Origin: Isoetes taiwanensis
Taxonomy: Eukaryota > Streptophyta > Lycopodiopsida > Isoetales > Isoetaceae
Direction of reading: 5' to 3'
NCBI GenBank assembly: GCA_021234155.1
Contig: JAJEKV010000066.1
Coordinates: forward strand, 1,766,718 to 1,830,717
Length of the DNA: 64,000 nucleotides
The notes under the pieces were generated by a model. That model ran no database searches and was not told where the DNA came from. It saw only the letters and a program-made list of their open reading frames with translations. The translations under genes were made by a program, and so were the position numbers. Positions 25,852-37,740 of this stretch are shown here, piece by piece (position 1 is the first letter of the stretch; each line of letters starts with the position of its first letter).

Positions 25852-27550
25852 TCATAGCTGCTGGTCGGGCACAACCAACCGACATATACCGCCCGATATG
25901 GGCAAATCTTTGGCGGTCGAAGGGGCATGACATTCATCTTCAATGGCCCGATGACAACACCGACAAAAGCCTATCCTCCGTGCTTTTTCCAAGTCCATCG
26001 CCTGTCTCAATCGCGGACACAATGTGCACCATCTTAATGTGTGCGGGAGCATCTACATCCCGGAGCTTGCCATAGCATCTAGGTATAGCTTTAGTGCATT
26101 GTGATCCTTCTTTGTCCCAGACACTGACGATATGTATGCCTATATCCCAGCGGTGAGAACCATCGAGCTTATCCTTCCAACGGGGTTTGAGGTGCATTGG
26201 GGACCCATTGCTATGGCCAAAGCAAGGTTGGGCACGCATCACCCATAGTACCACCTTCTCGAAGTAAATAATATGGCATTCAAGGCAACCCTTTGAAGAG
26301 GTAGAAACCCGTGGAGCGCAGATCCCGCACGAACCGTGGATTTTACCCCAAGGGCTCGTGCCAAAAGGCTTTCTTCACCGCCTGTGTCATTCCTAGGTGG
26401 TAAGATATATCACCCACCCCACACCTTCCGCCTAATCTGGAGAACCTACTGATCGATGTGCAAAACAAGGTGGACTGGTGTGGCCCTGTGCATACAATCC
26501 CCGCCTTGTGCTCGTGATGGCATATAGTGCTTTCAACCCATCGTGACCGCGCTAACCCGATGGTAGCATCCTGAGGTGGTAGTAGTAGAGAACTCCTCGA
26601 TCCCCAAATACTTGTAGGTAGGAGCTCACCTCCACATCTTGTCCTCGGTAAGTGAATGGGGGAATCATTGGCTATCCGATGGCGAAACTAGTAAAGACCC
26701 TAGTTTTGACCAAGTAACTTCGCGATGTCAATGAACTGGCCGAGAAAAGTGTCAAGAGCATCCAGGCGTTGTATATCCTTCCGGAGTATAGGCCAAAAGG
26801 CTTTATATCACAAGATATATGAGTTGCCTGATTATGTGGTGTATGAGATGCCCTCCTCCCCTTCCCCTCCCCTCCCGGTGCTCGAGAGAAGCCAATCTTC
26901 TATCCGATCAATGTTATAGGCCAAAGAGTGTGGGGGAGAGAAGGCAACTCCGGCGCTTAAATACTACGGACGATCGGCTCTGTTTCCGATGATGTGAAAC
27001 GGCCGAGCATGGCTCAGATAGCCTTTGTATATTAGCTTTGCAAGTCAATCGGGGTCCCCTAGCTACCTCAACTGGCCGAAAGAACTTGTCCCGGATCCAT
27101 CGCGGTCAAAAGCCTTTGCAAAATACATCGAAACAACAATACAAGTATTGTCGAAGATTCCTGCTATCCCCTCAAACCGATTAGGGCGAGAATGAAAATA
27201 TGATCCGTGGTGGAATGATTTGGGCGAAAGCCTCTTTTGGTGTCGAGCAGATCTACGCCTCTTTCATATATTGCCGGTCGCTACTCAAGGATGCCCAATA
27301 ATTTTGCAAAGAGAAATTTCGACCATGATAGTCACGATAGTTAGGCTGGGCATTGAGGGTCACGGCCTTGTATATGGGCACAACTCTACTAGTGGTCCAA
27401 TAGCGAGGGAAGCCTTCTTGCAATGCTTTATTGAATGGTCTTGAGGACAGGAACCATTGGGGCCCAACCCACCGAGTTAAGCTTGCATGTCATCTAAATT
27501 CCTGTAGCTAGGCTGTTGCAGCCCATTATGCTATCCCCCTCGCGATGACC
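25852..27550 (-). pseudogene. EN-RT LINE reverse transcriptase and C-terminal domain, decayed
   Basis: Minus-strand motifs in order: GFPRYWTTSRVVPIYK followed by a PQCPANYRTIMVG-like stretch (near 27430-27300), a palm-motif remnant reading FAKAFDRDG (near 27130-27100; family: DFxKAFD), thumb-type text with TYRGQDVEVSSYLQVFGD (near 26670-26600), a LKALYA trace near 26550, and at the end RRIGFCRCCHRAIEDECH (25990-25935), a Cys/His segment also found in the LINE at 61 kb. No single frame runs through. It once copied the element RNA; now a pseudogene. Confidence 0.75.
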
Positions 27551-27999
27551 GCCAGGCCCCATCTCAGGAGGCAATGTTGCCCTGCCCCGAATCGGATCGT
27601 GAAGATGTTGCAAGTCGTACCCATTGCTCCAAGGTAATGGTCCATGTGGGTTGTGTAGCCTTGCTCAATACCTTTCTCCGTATGTCCTAGTGGTTGATCC
27701 AGACCAGAACATCTATTGCAAAAGCTCGCGGAGGTATCCGGGCTTTTTGTTCTTGAGGAATGGCGGTATTGGACCGACGGCATGTGACACAAGGTGGGAT
27801 TATTGGTGACTTGTCGGAGTCCGCGTTTGATCTCCCACACTTTCCATCATCAAACCATTTTCGCGGAAGGAAGGTAGCTCGAGGACTCCTGATCGCTTCT
27901 CCCAAAGTATCTTTCAAGCGGTTAATGAAGCGGGTGAACCAAGCTGAACCGACAATTATGGAAGCGTCAGGAAGTTACAATTAGTCCCCTCCGGATCAT

Positions 28000-28900
28000 G
28001 CTCGAGCATCACGCATAGGTATCTGCATGGTCGTGAATCGAGGCCTTGGTAGCACCTGATGTTGAGGCAATAGATCACGGGGAAAAGGGGTGGTGGTCGG
28101 AGTCCACTTCCTCATCTTGAGTGTTTGTTTCAATGCAAAAATGGGTAAACTGTGCAGATCGTTCCCTCTGCCGACAAATAATCTACAACACTTCGGAATT
28201 AAGCCCGATCCTCCCCGCCTACAAGTCTGTTGGTGGAAGGCGGCCATTGTGCCAACCATTACAAATGACCGTGTCAAAGATACTATCCCAACAACAACAA
28301 CTGCCGCCATGGCAAATAATATGGTTTCATCTAATATCCGGCCAAGCTACCTCTGTGGAGTTCAATTACAGGAGACATCCTCTGCCGGAGGCTCAAATTT
28401 TGGGACTGCTTTCGGCTCTCATTATGTGCATTAAAGTCTCTAAGTAGCATGATCTTGCCCAACTATTTGTGTTGTTGTATGTCATCATATAGATCGGCAT
28501 AGGGCTCCAATCTATCCACACTGAATGAGTGTTATAGAAATTGCTCTCAATATGGAAAGTAGCATGCAACCACAAAAGGGATGTTGCCCTTGCCATGTTG
28601 CATGCGCACCCACAAGTAGCGGTGCCTCTATCACGTTTTTGTGCAGTGGCCCGATCGCGACCATGGCTTCACGATGCTAGCATGCTACCCCCATGCCCCC
28701 GCTTGCACATTGCACTCATTGAACAGAAAAAATGCGATAGCCCGGAGGTCTCAAATAGCTTTGTGCCCTACATGTTCCCATGTTTAAATGAGGAAAATGA
28801 GATCCATATCCGTTGCAATAGAGTCGGCACTCTTCCCTTTCGCTAAAGGAAGCCCCTAACAATTCCAAGATAACATACCGGAAAACACTTCCTATAATGT
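28000..28900 (-). pseudogene. EN-RT LINE endonuclease domain, decayed
   Basis: On the minus strand, text near 28510-28480 reads PYADLYDDIQQHK and then GKIMLLRDFNAHNESR (28465-28420), matching the endonuclease motif GDFNA of this LINE class with Gly replaced by Arg. Further on, SVVDYLSAEGTICTVYP (near 28190-28140) and a DSDHHP-like trace (near 28090) match the SDH end of APE endonucleases. Upstream parts (28850-28540) are more worn. The domain cut target DNA in the ancestral element. It is broken by stops and frame changes. Confidence 0.7.
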
Positions 28901-29340
28901 AGATGCACCATGGTGCATGCGGATCGCGGGGAGCAAGGTGTGGTGCTTGAGCAAAGTTGTTGAAATCGGTTGGAGGCGGGGGCCCGGGGAAGGGCAACAG
29001 CGATGATGGGGGAGCTTGCCGGCCAAATGCCATGGTGGCGTGGTAGGGCTTGACTTCAGTAGTGGTAGTATCGCCTTCAGAGGGCCTTCCGGGCAGCTTG
29101 ACGCGATCGCATTAGTGACCTCAGTGCCGCCTAAAAATGCAAAGGTTGCCTCGGACCAATCCCTCCCCTCCCCCTCCCCTAGTGCGCCCCCGACTTGAGC
29201 TAACTCTTGCGGTGGGACTCCCCTCAAGCAGCATCTGAGTAAGATCTTGGTCAACATATCTGAGGGTGGTCCCTTCCAATTGCCTACCGTGTCGCCAAAA
29301 TTGCCTCACGACTTCGGTGTCCGAATCTGAAGGTGACAAC

Positions 29341-32086
29341 GCTGGGGGCTAAATGCGTTAGGCCCGTGGCTTTCGCAGAAGACAATTTTGAACTGGCTGA
29401 AATGTCATGTGAGATAGGATCTGATCCCGAGGCACTTGGTGAGATCCTCTCCTACTTCCTCCGAGAGTCCACGCATTCACCACATTGTGGCGTTGTCAGC
29501 CTTGCTCTTACTCGCGATAGTGTGAGGCAATATTACCGGCCCCAACAATTGATGACCCCGCTATCCGGGGGTGGGCTGTCCACGGCCGAGGAGGTGTGGT
29601 GTTCTGGATGGAGCGGTGTTATGCATCTCACCTGTTAGCACCTGGCCACGCCGAGTGGGATTATCGTGCCTCGTGCTCTGAAGCCTCTGGCCGTCAAGTC
29701 GGTAGCCCTAGCTCCTGTTGAGATTCTGCCTTTGTACTCATGGCATGCATCGCCCGCCAATTGTTCATGGACCCAGCCTCAGCATGGAGGCCCTTACCTT
29801 GCTGCAATCCGTTGCCCGTGAGCTCCTCGTGATCTTCCGTCTTATGACTCGTGGCCCTACTTTGTAGGGGTTCTCACCACCGCTCGCCTCGGCTGGCATG
29901 GATGCTTTTGCATTGTGGTAGCCCCTCGCCTTCTAAATCCAACTAGAGGGCTTAGAGATGGTCGCCACTATATCCTCGCCAAAGACACGCCTATCATGTG
30001 CCATGATCTCTATGGTGGTGAGGAGGGAGCCCACACGAGCCGTTGTGTCAAGATCTTTTGCTTCTTTGTTGCCTCTCTAATTTCAACTGACTAGTGGGTT
30101 TCTTTATTAGGTGCATTGTAGATAGACGAAGTCGTTGTATCTCTCATTCTAGGCTTGGCAGCGTGATCATTTTTGTAAAGCTCGTAATACTTTCATGGTC
30201 GCTATGCAAATTAATTCGCCGCTCTATTTATCAAACTTTGCATCGACTTCGCGGTTTGGTTGTTCGTGCACTACCTATTGGTCTATTCGACAAACAACAG
30301 AGCTTCCAATTATAGGAAAAGGTGTGAGTCTCTAAAACCCACATTCTATTATTATTAAGTTTGATGATGCCGTTAAAAATAACATTGCCGCATTGGAAAG
30401 TGTAGTGATTGAAAAGCACGCGGAAGTCGATAGAACAAGCTTGAAGCTTGAGGTAGTGTAAAGGTTAGTTTTATTTCATTTTGTCCCTCGACGGATTAAG
30501 CAATCATTGATTTAATTTCATTCATGCCAGCACGATTTGTCGGTATTGGCTTTGCTTCAAAAGAAGCACACGATGAAGCGCAGCTAATGATTTGTTGGTA
30601 TTGGCTTTGCTTCCAAAAGAAGTAACACGATGAAGCTACAAGGCAACTTCCAAAAGGGCCGTACATTAATTTGATGCCATGTCGAGTATTAATTCCAAAG
30701 ACCGTACCTGATGGTCTCCCTTTATCTCCCCGGAGAAATGTGTGCGCTTAATATATATTTGAATTTCCGTAATCTCTATGATGAGTGGCTCAATACATTT
30801 GCAAGACGTAATTATAACAATATAGAATTTAACTGTTAGGCCCCGAACCTATGTGTGTAATATTACTTCGACGAGATATGGGCGTAATTTTAGAGCAAAT
30901 ATTCTCAATGGGAATCTATCTTAGTACGCACGTCAGACAAACAAAGATTAAGGCTTTTTCAGTAATCGCCTTCGCGAACAAAACTTCGCTGTATCTTTGC
31001 GTCAAATAAGTCATTGAATTTTTTTGTGATGGTAGAGAACATTTCAAACTCTAATCAAAGTAGAAGATGAAAAGGAGGTAAGAAGATTATCTCAAGTTGT
31101 GAAACGAACATTGAATCAAGTGAAGAAAGTTATTCATGATGATAGTCAGTGATGTTGACAACGCATTTCTACAAGATGGAAAAGTTAAATTGGATTTAGC
31201 AAATGAAAAGTACCAGTGAAAGATTTGATGGCTTAGATGAAGTTCTCTCGAAGGCTTCGCTTTCGGTTAATTAATGGGGAGGTAATCATTGAAGATTTTT
31301 TTTGATAACTTTATTGTTCAAAACATCATTTTACAAGAGGAGTCTAAACCATGCTTTGTCGTGCTAGACTACTTATGTTATAAGATAACTACGGAAATTT
31401 TTGTTACTCCAAGTGGTGTCACATATAAAAGAACCAGTTCCGAAGAAAGGTCTTTATGCTGCTTGTCCGTCACTTGATTTTTGAATTGTGGCATTCCCGA
31501 AGACTTTTGCTGTGTTGGGAGTTTGACCCAACTGAAGCCCCTTCAACTGAATAACTTATACTTAATCTTGCCATCAAGAAGGTAGCGTTCAAGCTTCAAC
31601 ATGGGTGGTATATATAGAAATCATAATGATAGAACGTAAAATATAAAATTGTAATATGGAAGATTAGGCTTAAAAAGACAAACAAATTGTTTCAACTAGT
31701 CAAAGTGACATTGATATATAGAAAACCAGTCAGCCCAGCAAATTTTAGAATGGGATACAAAGTTACATCAGGCAAAATAAAAGATTGCCGAAATGATGTT
31801 GTGATAATCTTGTCTTTTTGTATGTCTAAAAGCTCTCCAAGTGAATCGTGGTGTTCGCCAACTTAACTTCTATGCTCAATCAAATTTTAAACAACATTAA
31901 CTAGATATTATGTTATTTAGTTTGAGGGTTGAAAGTCAGTTTTTGCTTTCTTTTCTAAAAAATGGGTTTTGTGGCAATTACGATCATAATCATACACAAT
32001 ACTTAGAGCAACTACTACGCTAAATGGAAAAGCCAGAATTGCTATTTTGCTACTAGGATTGCTAACCCAAACATTTTCTTGATAGT
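29341..32086. other. Gene-free stretch; possible LINE 5' part and a small tandem duplication
   Basis: 29341-30080 is GC-richer than what follows and may be the 5' part of the minus-strand LINE or an older insert; no domain was recognised. At 30535-30578 and 30590-30635 a 44-46 bp segment (TTGGCTTTGCTTC ... CACGATGAAG) is tandemly repeated at 55-bp spacing. 30640-32086 is AT-rich with no supported gene on either strand. Confidence 0.4.
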
Positions 32087-34690
32087 TTCCTTTAGATTGC
32101 AACGTATAAACATTTTCCTTTTAGTTTGTACAATTTTCCTTTAGGTTGTATGAACTCAACTTGCCATAGCTTTATGATGTATCTTATGACATAGAATATG
32201 GTGGATGTGTCTGATAATATATTTGGAATTCATTCTTTCAACTATATAATCTAAAAGGAACAAGTGAGAGTGATCTCCAGCTTCATAATTCCTGCCTTTC
32301 TTTGATTTTCATTGCATTTTATTCTAGAGAGGCCATCTTTTTGAAACGAGGTATAGTTTGTTACAAACTAATACTCTCTTATAACAGAAACTATTTTACT
32401 CATATCTCTTTTATTGAACAATAAACTATCCTTACATGCACCTTCATTTCCGTTTAAATATAAACACACCGCTGAAACCTACCGTACTGGAAATCCCTTC
32501 TAGGTTACTTGGTGAAAACATTGTGCGTCTCAAAGTTGTGGATACGAACATAGTACGCAAGTTAAAATTAAAGCAAATTTGTAAATAATCAAATTTCAAA
32601 TCCAATTATTTCAACAAAAACCCCAACTATCACAACGCTTGACATTTTAAATTAGTTTTGAATCAATGCATTAAAAGTAGGCCACTAATATTCACACATT
32701 TTGTCCCTACAAAAATCGCCTTGAATATTTGTGACTCCATGTTATTAAGTTTGCCCAATTCATTTGGCATTAAAGCGGTATTCCCGAATGGTAAAACTAT
32801 TCCCGCATTGTATCGCATTGAAAAATTGCGGAGCATTTGCATGTTTGAGCAAATACCTACTAGAGGCCTAATTTAGTTTTGATGTGTTTTGCAATTTCAT
32901 TATCGCTATGGCGTGCTTAATTTCCATCCTAAATTGTAGGGTGGATAAGTACGTCGCCACTTTCTTTTTCCGTACTCGGTCGTCTCTTGTTTATTCTACC
33001 TGGGTGGAGGCGGTGAGCTGGTGAGTCCCCTGGCTTCACCTTCGCGGCGATGCGTCATTCTAAAACCCGTACTATACTTAGATAAAATGTTTTGCAGCGA
33101 TAACGTGGAATGCAATGACTTTACGACGCTAACAGTTCACAAAGGCCCTAAAGCCGCCATGACCGCTGTTCTTAAAGCATAGTCTACGTATGGGCTAAAG
33201 CATGTTTAAGGTATTGTGTTTCAAAGCATGGTTTACGTATATTCTAAGAAAGATCGGGCTAAGCATATCTATTAGGCCTATTCTAGCCCCGATCCGATTG
33301 GAGCTCTACAGCATGGTTTTGTTTTTGTTTTTCCTAATGCGTGATTTAGAGATCTTAGGAGTCGCCGAAAGATGCTGAAGCTTTCCCCGGGATACTTCCG
33401 AAAGCTCTGGCGGTTCAACATGGATTTTGTCTTTAAATGAGGTAAATTGGAATGGTTCCCGGTGAGGCCTGCGACTTTGGCTCCTCGATAATTCAATCCT
33501 CCAAACTCGGGTTATGTGGAATTTGCCAAGAGGATCTATGTCGGAGGCGAGGATCGAGTGGTCCTGGTGAGCGGTCGCTCAACGTGAGTCCGTGATTGTC
33601 ACTATTGGTTTTTTTTTGTTTCTTGTGAACAATTTTTCTAAATGGCGGATGTGTCTTACTCGACTTCGCGACTCCTTTTGAAATTTGTGGCTGGGTCCCC
33701 GGGTCTCCGTGCACCGCAGCAAGAGTTCCTTCTATTTTGGGATACAGGGAGGAATATTCCCATCAACGGTCCAAATGTGAAATGAAAACTTCCTACGGTT
33801 ATATAACAATATGGCACAATATTACCTTAATTTGAAGACAACAAGAATTCTACCTAGGGCACTATATTTCATCCTCAACTTATTAATCCACTACGCGAAG
33901 ACGTATCGTATCTTTATATCAACTGGACACATGTTCTTTGTTGTTAATTGGTTTCATTCTCGTTTTGAAGTATGTCCAAGCCCTTTACATTTTATCCAAC
34001 TTATTAACGTAATTCACATGCGAACCTAATCCAAACAAATGCCTAACATTAACTCCCGTAAACGATGTTAAAATTTGAGATGCTCATTATCTTATGAGTT
34101 GGAAGTCATTAGATCCCATCATCCGAGCCCCTGACGATTCTAGAGGGGTCGAGTATGCATTGTTCGCGATGCATGCATTTCAGAAGCTCCGGTTGGGAGA
34201 TTGCTATATTGGCTGGTTCTTTCGTCAACGCCTCATCGACTTCCTGCCAGCATTCTTTATTCTCTATTCTTTGAAACCCATCCTCCCCTTTAATTGCGTT
34301 TAGTATATTTATCGCCGCATCGCTATTTAACGTACTCTCTATCCGAAGAGGTTTTTATGCTTTGTTGTTCGGCACGCTGCGGATCGCCCCTTCCACTTTG
34401 GGAGGTTTGTTTTGTCACATTTGTTCTAGTGTTGGTGATGCGTACGTTGGCAGTTTATGCCGAACTTCGATTTCCTCTCCATTCGCGGGTTTTTGGGAGC
34501 GACTCTCAAATTTTACATTTGTCCAAGCTCTTGTCGGCTTATCACTAGGTTTTCCTCAAAACCCTAAAGGGCGGGTTTTTAATCCCAAGTGATAAGCCAG
34601 TAACACAACCAAATATCTATTAGCATTGTATTTCATGGGGGTCCAAGTTGTATAATTGGACATTCCTTTATTTTTTCTCGTGAGTTTCCT
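32087..34690. repeat. Tandem duplication B, unit 1 (about 2.6 kb)
   Basis: First of two adjacent copies, starting near TTTCCTTTAGATTGCAACG (32085) and ending just before TTTCCTTTTAGATTGC (34686), where unit 2 begins. It ends with the hairpin-type LINE 3' end (34536-34680). Internal landmarks shared with unit 2 include a short T-rich tract (about 33606 and 36272) and AACTTATTAATCCACTACG/AACTTATTAATTACCTCAC (about 33880 and 36532). No long frame is conserved between copies. Confidence 0.8.
34536..34680 (+). other. LINE 3' end: hairpin with 11-bp perfect outer arms
   Basis: GGCTTATCACT (34536-34546) pairs perfectly with AGTGATAAGCC (34588-34598). Between them lie TTTTCCTCAAAACCCT and AAAGGGCGGGTTTTTAAT, which form the inner hairpin. 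GGGGGTCCAAG and TTGGACATTCC follow, then a T-rich end. This is the same design as at 58.7 and 61.3 kb, but the outer arms have a different, still complementary, sequence. Confidence 0.75.
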
Positions 34691-37370
34691 TTTAGATTGC
34701 AAACGTGCCAAACATTTTCCTTTTAGTTTGTACAACATTTTCCTTTTCTTTTAGGTTGTATGAACTCAACTTACATAGCTTTTATGATGTATCTTTATGA
34801 CATAGAATATGGGTGGATGTAAAGTCTCATATTATTTAATTCATTCTTTTCAACTATATATAATCTAAAAGGGAAATGTGATAGTGAGAGTGTGATCTGA
34901 AGCCATAATTCCTCAGCCATTTTCATTGCATTTTTTATTCTAGAGAGGCCATTTCTTTGAAACGGTATAGTTTGTTACAACTAATACTCTCTTTATAATG
35001 TAAAACTATTTTACTATATTTTATTGAACAATAACTATCCTTACATGCACCTTCATTTCATTTTGAAATATAAATATATCTGAAACTTATCAATTGGAAA
35101 TCTCAAGTTCTAGGCGGTTACTTGGTGAAAACATTGTGCGTCCTTGAAGTTGTGAGCGAAACATAGTACGCAAGCAAATTGAAGACTTGTAAATAATCAA
35201 ATTTCAAATCCACCATTTCCAACAAAAACCCCAACCATCAAGCCAACGCTTTTGACATTTAAATTAGTTTCAATCACGCATTAAAGTAGGCCACTAATAT
35301 TCACATTTTGGTCTCTCATGCAAAAATCGTCTTTGAATATTTAGGACGATAAGATAAGTTTGCCCAATTTATCGGCATCAGTGCATTCTCAAATGGTGGA
35401 AACTATGATTCCTGTATTGTATTGTATTGAAAACGTGAAGTATTTGTGCATGTTTGAGCAAATTTTGTTTCCATTTAGAGGCTCTAATTTTAGTTTTGAT
35501 GTGTGTGTTTGCAATTTCATTATCGCTATGCGTTAATTTCCATCCTGTTCAGGGTGATAGCATGTCGTGCCACACTTTCTTTTCCAAACCTCGTCGCCTC
35601 GTTTTTGCCTCACTGCGGAGGTGAGTTGCGAGTCTCTCTTGCCTTAAGTAGATGTGTTTACCTTGGTATAGATATGGCTATTTTGCTTTTATGGAAAGAA
35701 AACCGTGTACATTATACTTAGATAGGTGTTTGTATGATAACCGGAATGCAAAATGTTAGCCAGCACTTCCTAGCACGCTTAGTCTACAGGCCTAAAGTAT
35801 GGCTTCTACAGAAGGCCTCTGAAGATCGGGTTAAGGTGCTCTAAAGCATAGTCTATTGCATGGCTGTTTCATGGTTTACGTATGCGGCTGCGCTCTAAAG
35901 CATGTGGTTTACGGGAGCAAGCCCTGCAAGTGATCGGGCCGCTTATCTATTAGCCTATTCCTCCCCGACCGGATTGGAGTCAAGGTGCATGGTTTTGCTT
36001 TTGTTTTTCCGGTTCTTGATTTAGAGATCTAGATTGCCGAAAAGATGCTGAAGCTTCTCCTCGATTACTTCCGAAAGCTTCCAGTGCTCCAAACATGGTT
36101 TTGTTCTTAAATGAGGTAAATTGAAGGCTCGTGAGGCCTCGTGACTTTGGCTCCTGAGGTTCAATCCTCCAACCCTCGTTATGTGGGAATTTGCTTATGG
36201 ACCATTGCCGAGGCAAGAGGACTCCAGTGGTCCTAAGAGCGTGGTCGTTCAACAGAGTCTCAGATTGTCACTATTGGTTTTTTTTTTGTTTTAGAATAAT
36301 TTCTTTTCAATGGTGATGTCTACTCTATCTCCGCGACCTTTGGAAATTCCGTACGGGTCCCGGGTCTCCAAAACAGCAGCTCCTTTCATTTGGGATATGT
36401 ATGAATATTCCCTTATCAACGGTCCTACCGTGAAATGAAACTTCCCATTTAAGTATAAATACCAGTGGTATCAATACTCTAATTTTGAAGACAACAAAGA
36501 ATTCTTTACGAGGGTAATTATATTTTATCCTCAACTTATTAATTACCTCACATGTAATACATGCACGTATCTTTATATCAACTACTGTCATGTTCTTTTT
36601 GGGTTGTTAATTGGTTTCATTCTGGCCTTAGCATGTCTAAGCCCCTACATTTATCCTCAACTTATTAACTTAATCACATGCTAACCTAATCCAAACAAAT
36701 GCCTAACATTAACCCTCAGAACGATGTTAAAATTTGAGATGCTCATTATCTTATGAGTTGAAGTCATTAGACCCCATCGCATCCAGCCCCTGGACGAGAT
36801 TCTAGAGGGCCGAAATATTTACTGTCTCGCATACCATGCCTCGTTGGGGATTGCCATCAGCGGTTCTTCGCCAACGCCTCAATGACGCTTCTTCTCTCTC
36901 CTCTCAAGCAGTATCTCTTTATTCTCTATTCTTCAAACCCATCCTCCCCCTTTAATTCTGTTTATATATTTATCATTTCGCACGATGACCAGCCCCATTC
37001 TAAGAGGTTTTTGTTATTATCGGCAAGTGGCACGCCGCGGACTCTCCACTTTGGGGAGGCTTGTTTGTCACATTTATTCCCAGTGTTGGTGTATGCGTGT
37101 ATTGTGTTGGCGAAGCGGGCAAGAACTTCACTCTCCATGCATTCGTGGGTTTGGGAGCTAATTTCAGCCTTTACATTTGTCCAGTTTCTCCTCTTGGTCG
37201 GCTAAGCTTTCATCACTAGGGTTTTTCCTCTAAAACCTAGCATGGGTTTTTTAATTCCTAAGGATAAGCTTTCAGCGTACACAAAACCAAATATCTATTA
37301 GCATTGTATTTCATGGGTCCAAGTTGTATGCACTGGACATTCCCCTTTATTTTCTTCTCGAGTAGTTTAC
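34691..37370. repeat. Tandem duplication B, unit 2 (about 2.68 kb)
   Basis: Second copy of the unit at 32087-34690. It starts TTTCCTTTTAGATTGCAAACG and ends after the second hairpin-type LINE 3' end (37213-37355). As in duplication A, identical stretches alternate with clusters of small indels and replaced patches. The several short open frames seen in one copy are interrupted in the other, which argues against a coding unit. Confidence 0.8.
37213..37355 (+). other. LINE 3' end closing duplication B, unit 2
   Basis: TAGGGTTTTTCCTCTAAAAC, a worn GGGTTTTTTAATTCC and ATGGGTCCAAGTTGTAT followed by TGGACATTCCCC match 34536-34680. The outer arms no longer pair well (ATCACT against GGATAAGC), and the inner stem is also damaged, so this copy has lost the structure while keeping the sequence blocks. 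Confidence 0.6.
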
Positions 37371-37599
37371 ATGTGCTGCTACCCAATTATCCACCATCAG
37401 AGAAAACTGCTGGAGATGAGTCAGAGAAGCCTATCTATCCTCTTTCTCTCAAGCAGTTGCCTTATTCTCATTCTTGAAACCATGCAGGAGGGCCCCCCAA
37501 GCAACTGACCAATTTGGCATTTCTTTCATAGCTGTGTGTCCTTCTACTTTGCCTCTTCTGGCCATAACTTTGATCTTCTACCTCTCAACTTTGCCTTTT

Positions 37600-37740
37600 G
37601 ATAAGGAAGTTTCTATTCGAGGTGGGTTTTTAATCCTAGTAGTAATGATTGTGACTTAGCCTACTGTATGGGTCCCATGCACCTATTGTCTCCGTGGACG
37701 AAAAAACGACTTTATTCTTTATTCTATTCTATCATTTCAT
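37600..37740 (+). other. LINE 3' end with TTTATTC/TATTC tail
   Basis: TTCGAGGTGGGTTTTTAATCC, then GTAGTAATG, then TATGGGTCCCATG, CTCCGTGGACG and a TTTATTC/TATTC repeat (37712-37732). The blocks occur in the same order as in the copies at 58.7 and 61.3 kb. The left half of the hairpin is missing or worn (TTGATAAGGAAG in its place). It lies only about 250 bases after the previous copy, so two insertions, or a further partial duplication, are stacked here. Confidence 0.7.

Larger units (their letters stand above)
25555..29340 (-). mobile_element. EN-RT LINE with hairpin-type 3' end, decayed
   Basis: A non-LTR retrotransposon read on the minus strand. Upstream to downstream it holds endonuclease traces (28900-28000), a reverse transcriptase (27550-26100), a C-terminal Cys/His segment (25990-25900) and a 3' end with conserved hairpin plus (TATTC)n tail (25740-25555). 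It has no poly(A), unlike the L1 at 5.4-11.2 kb, and its protein motifs are of a different LINE type. The 5' end is uncertain: coding-like text fades near 29.3 kb. Many stops and frameshifts. Confidence 0.8.

Noticed and set aside
32087-37370. Paired LTRs of a retrotransposon
   Set aside because: The two similar units are directly adjacent with no internal region, and each ends in a LINE-type 3' motif instead of TG...CA termini.
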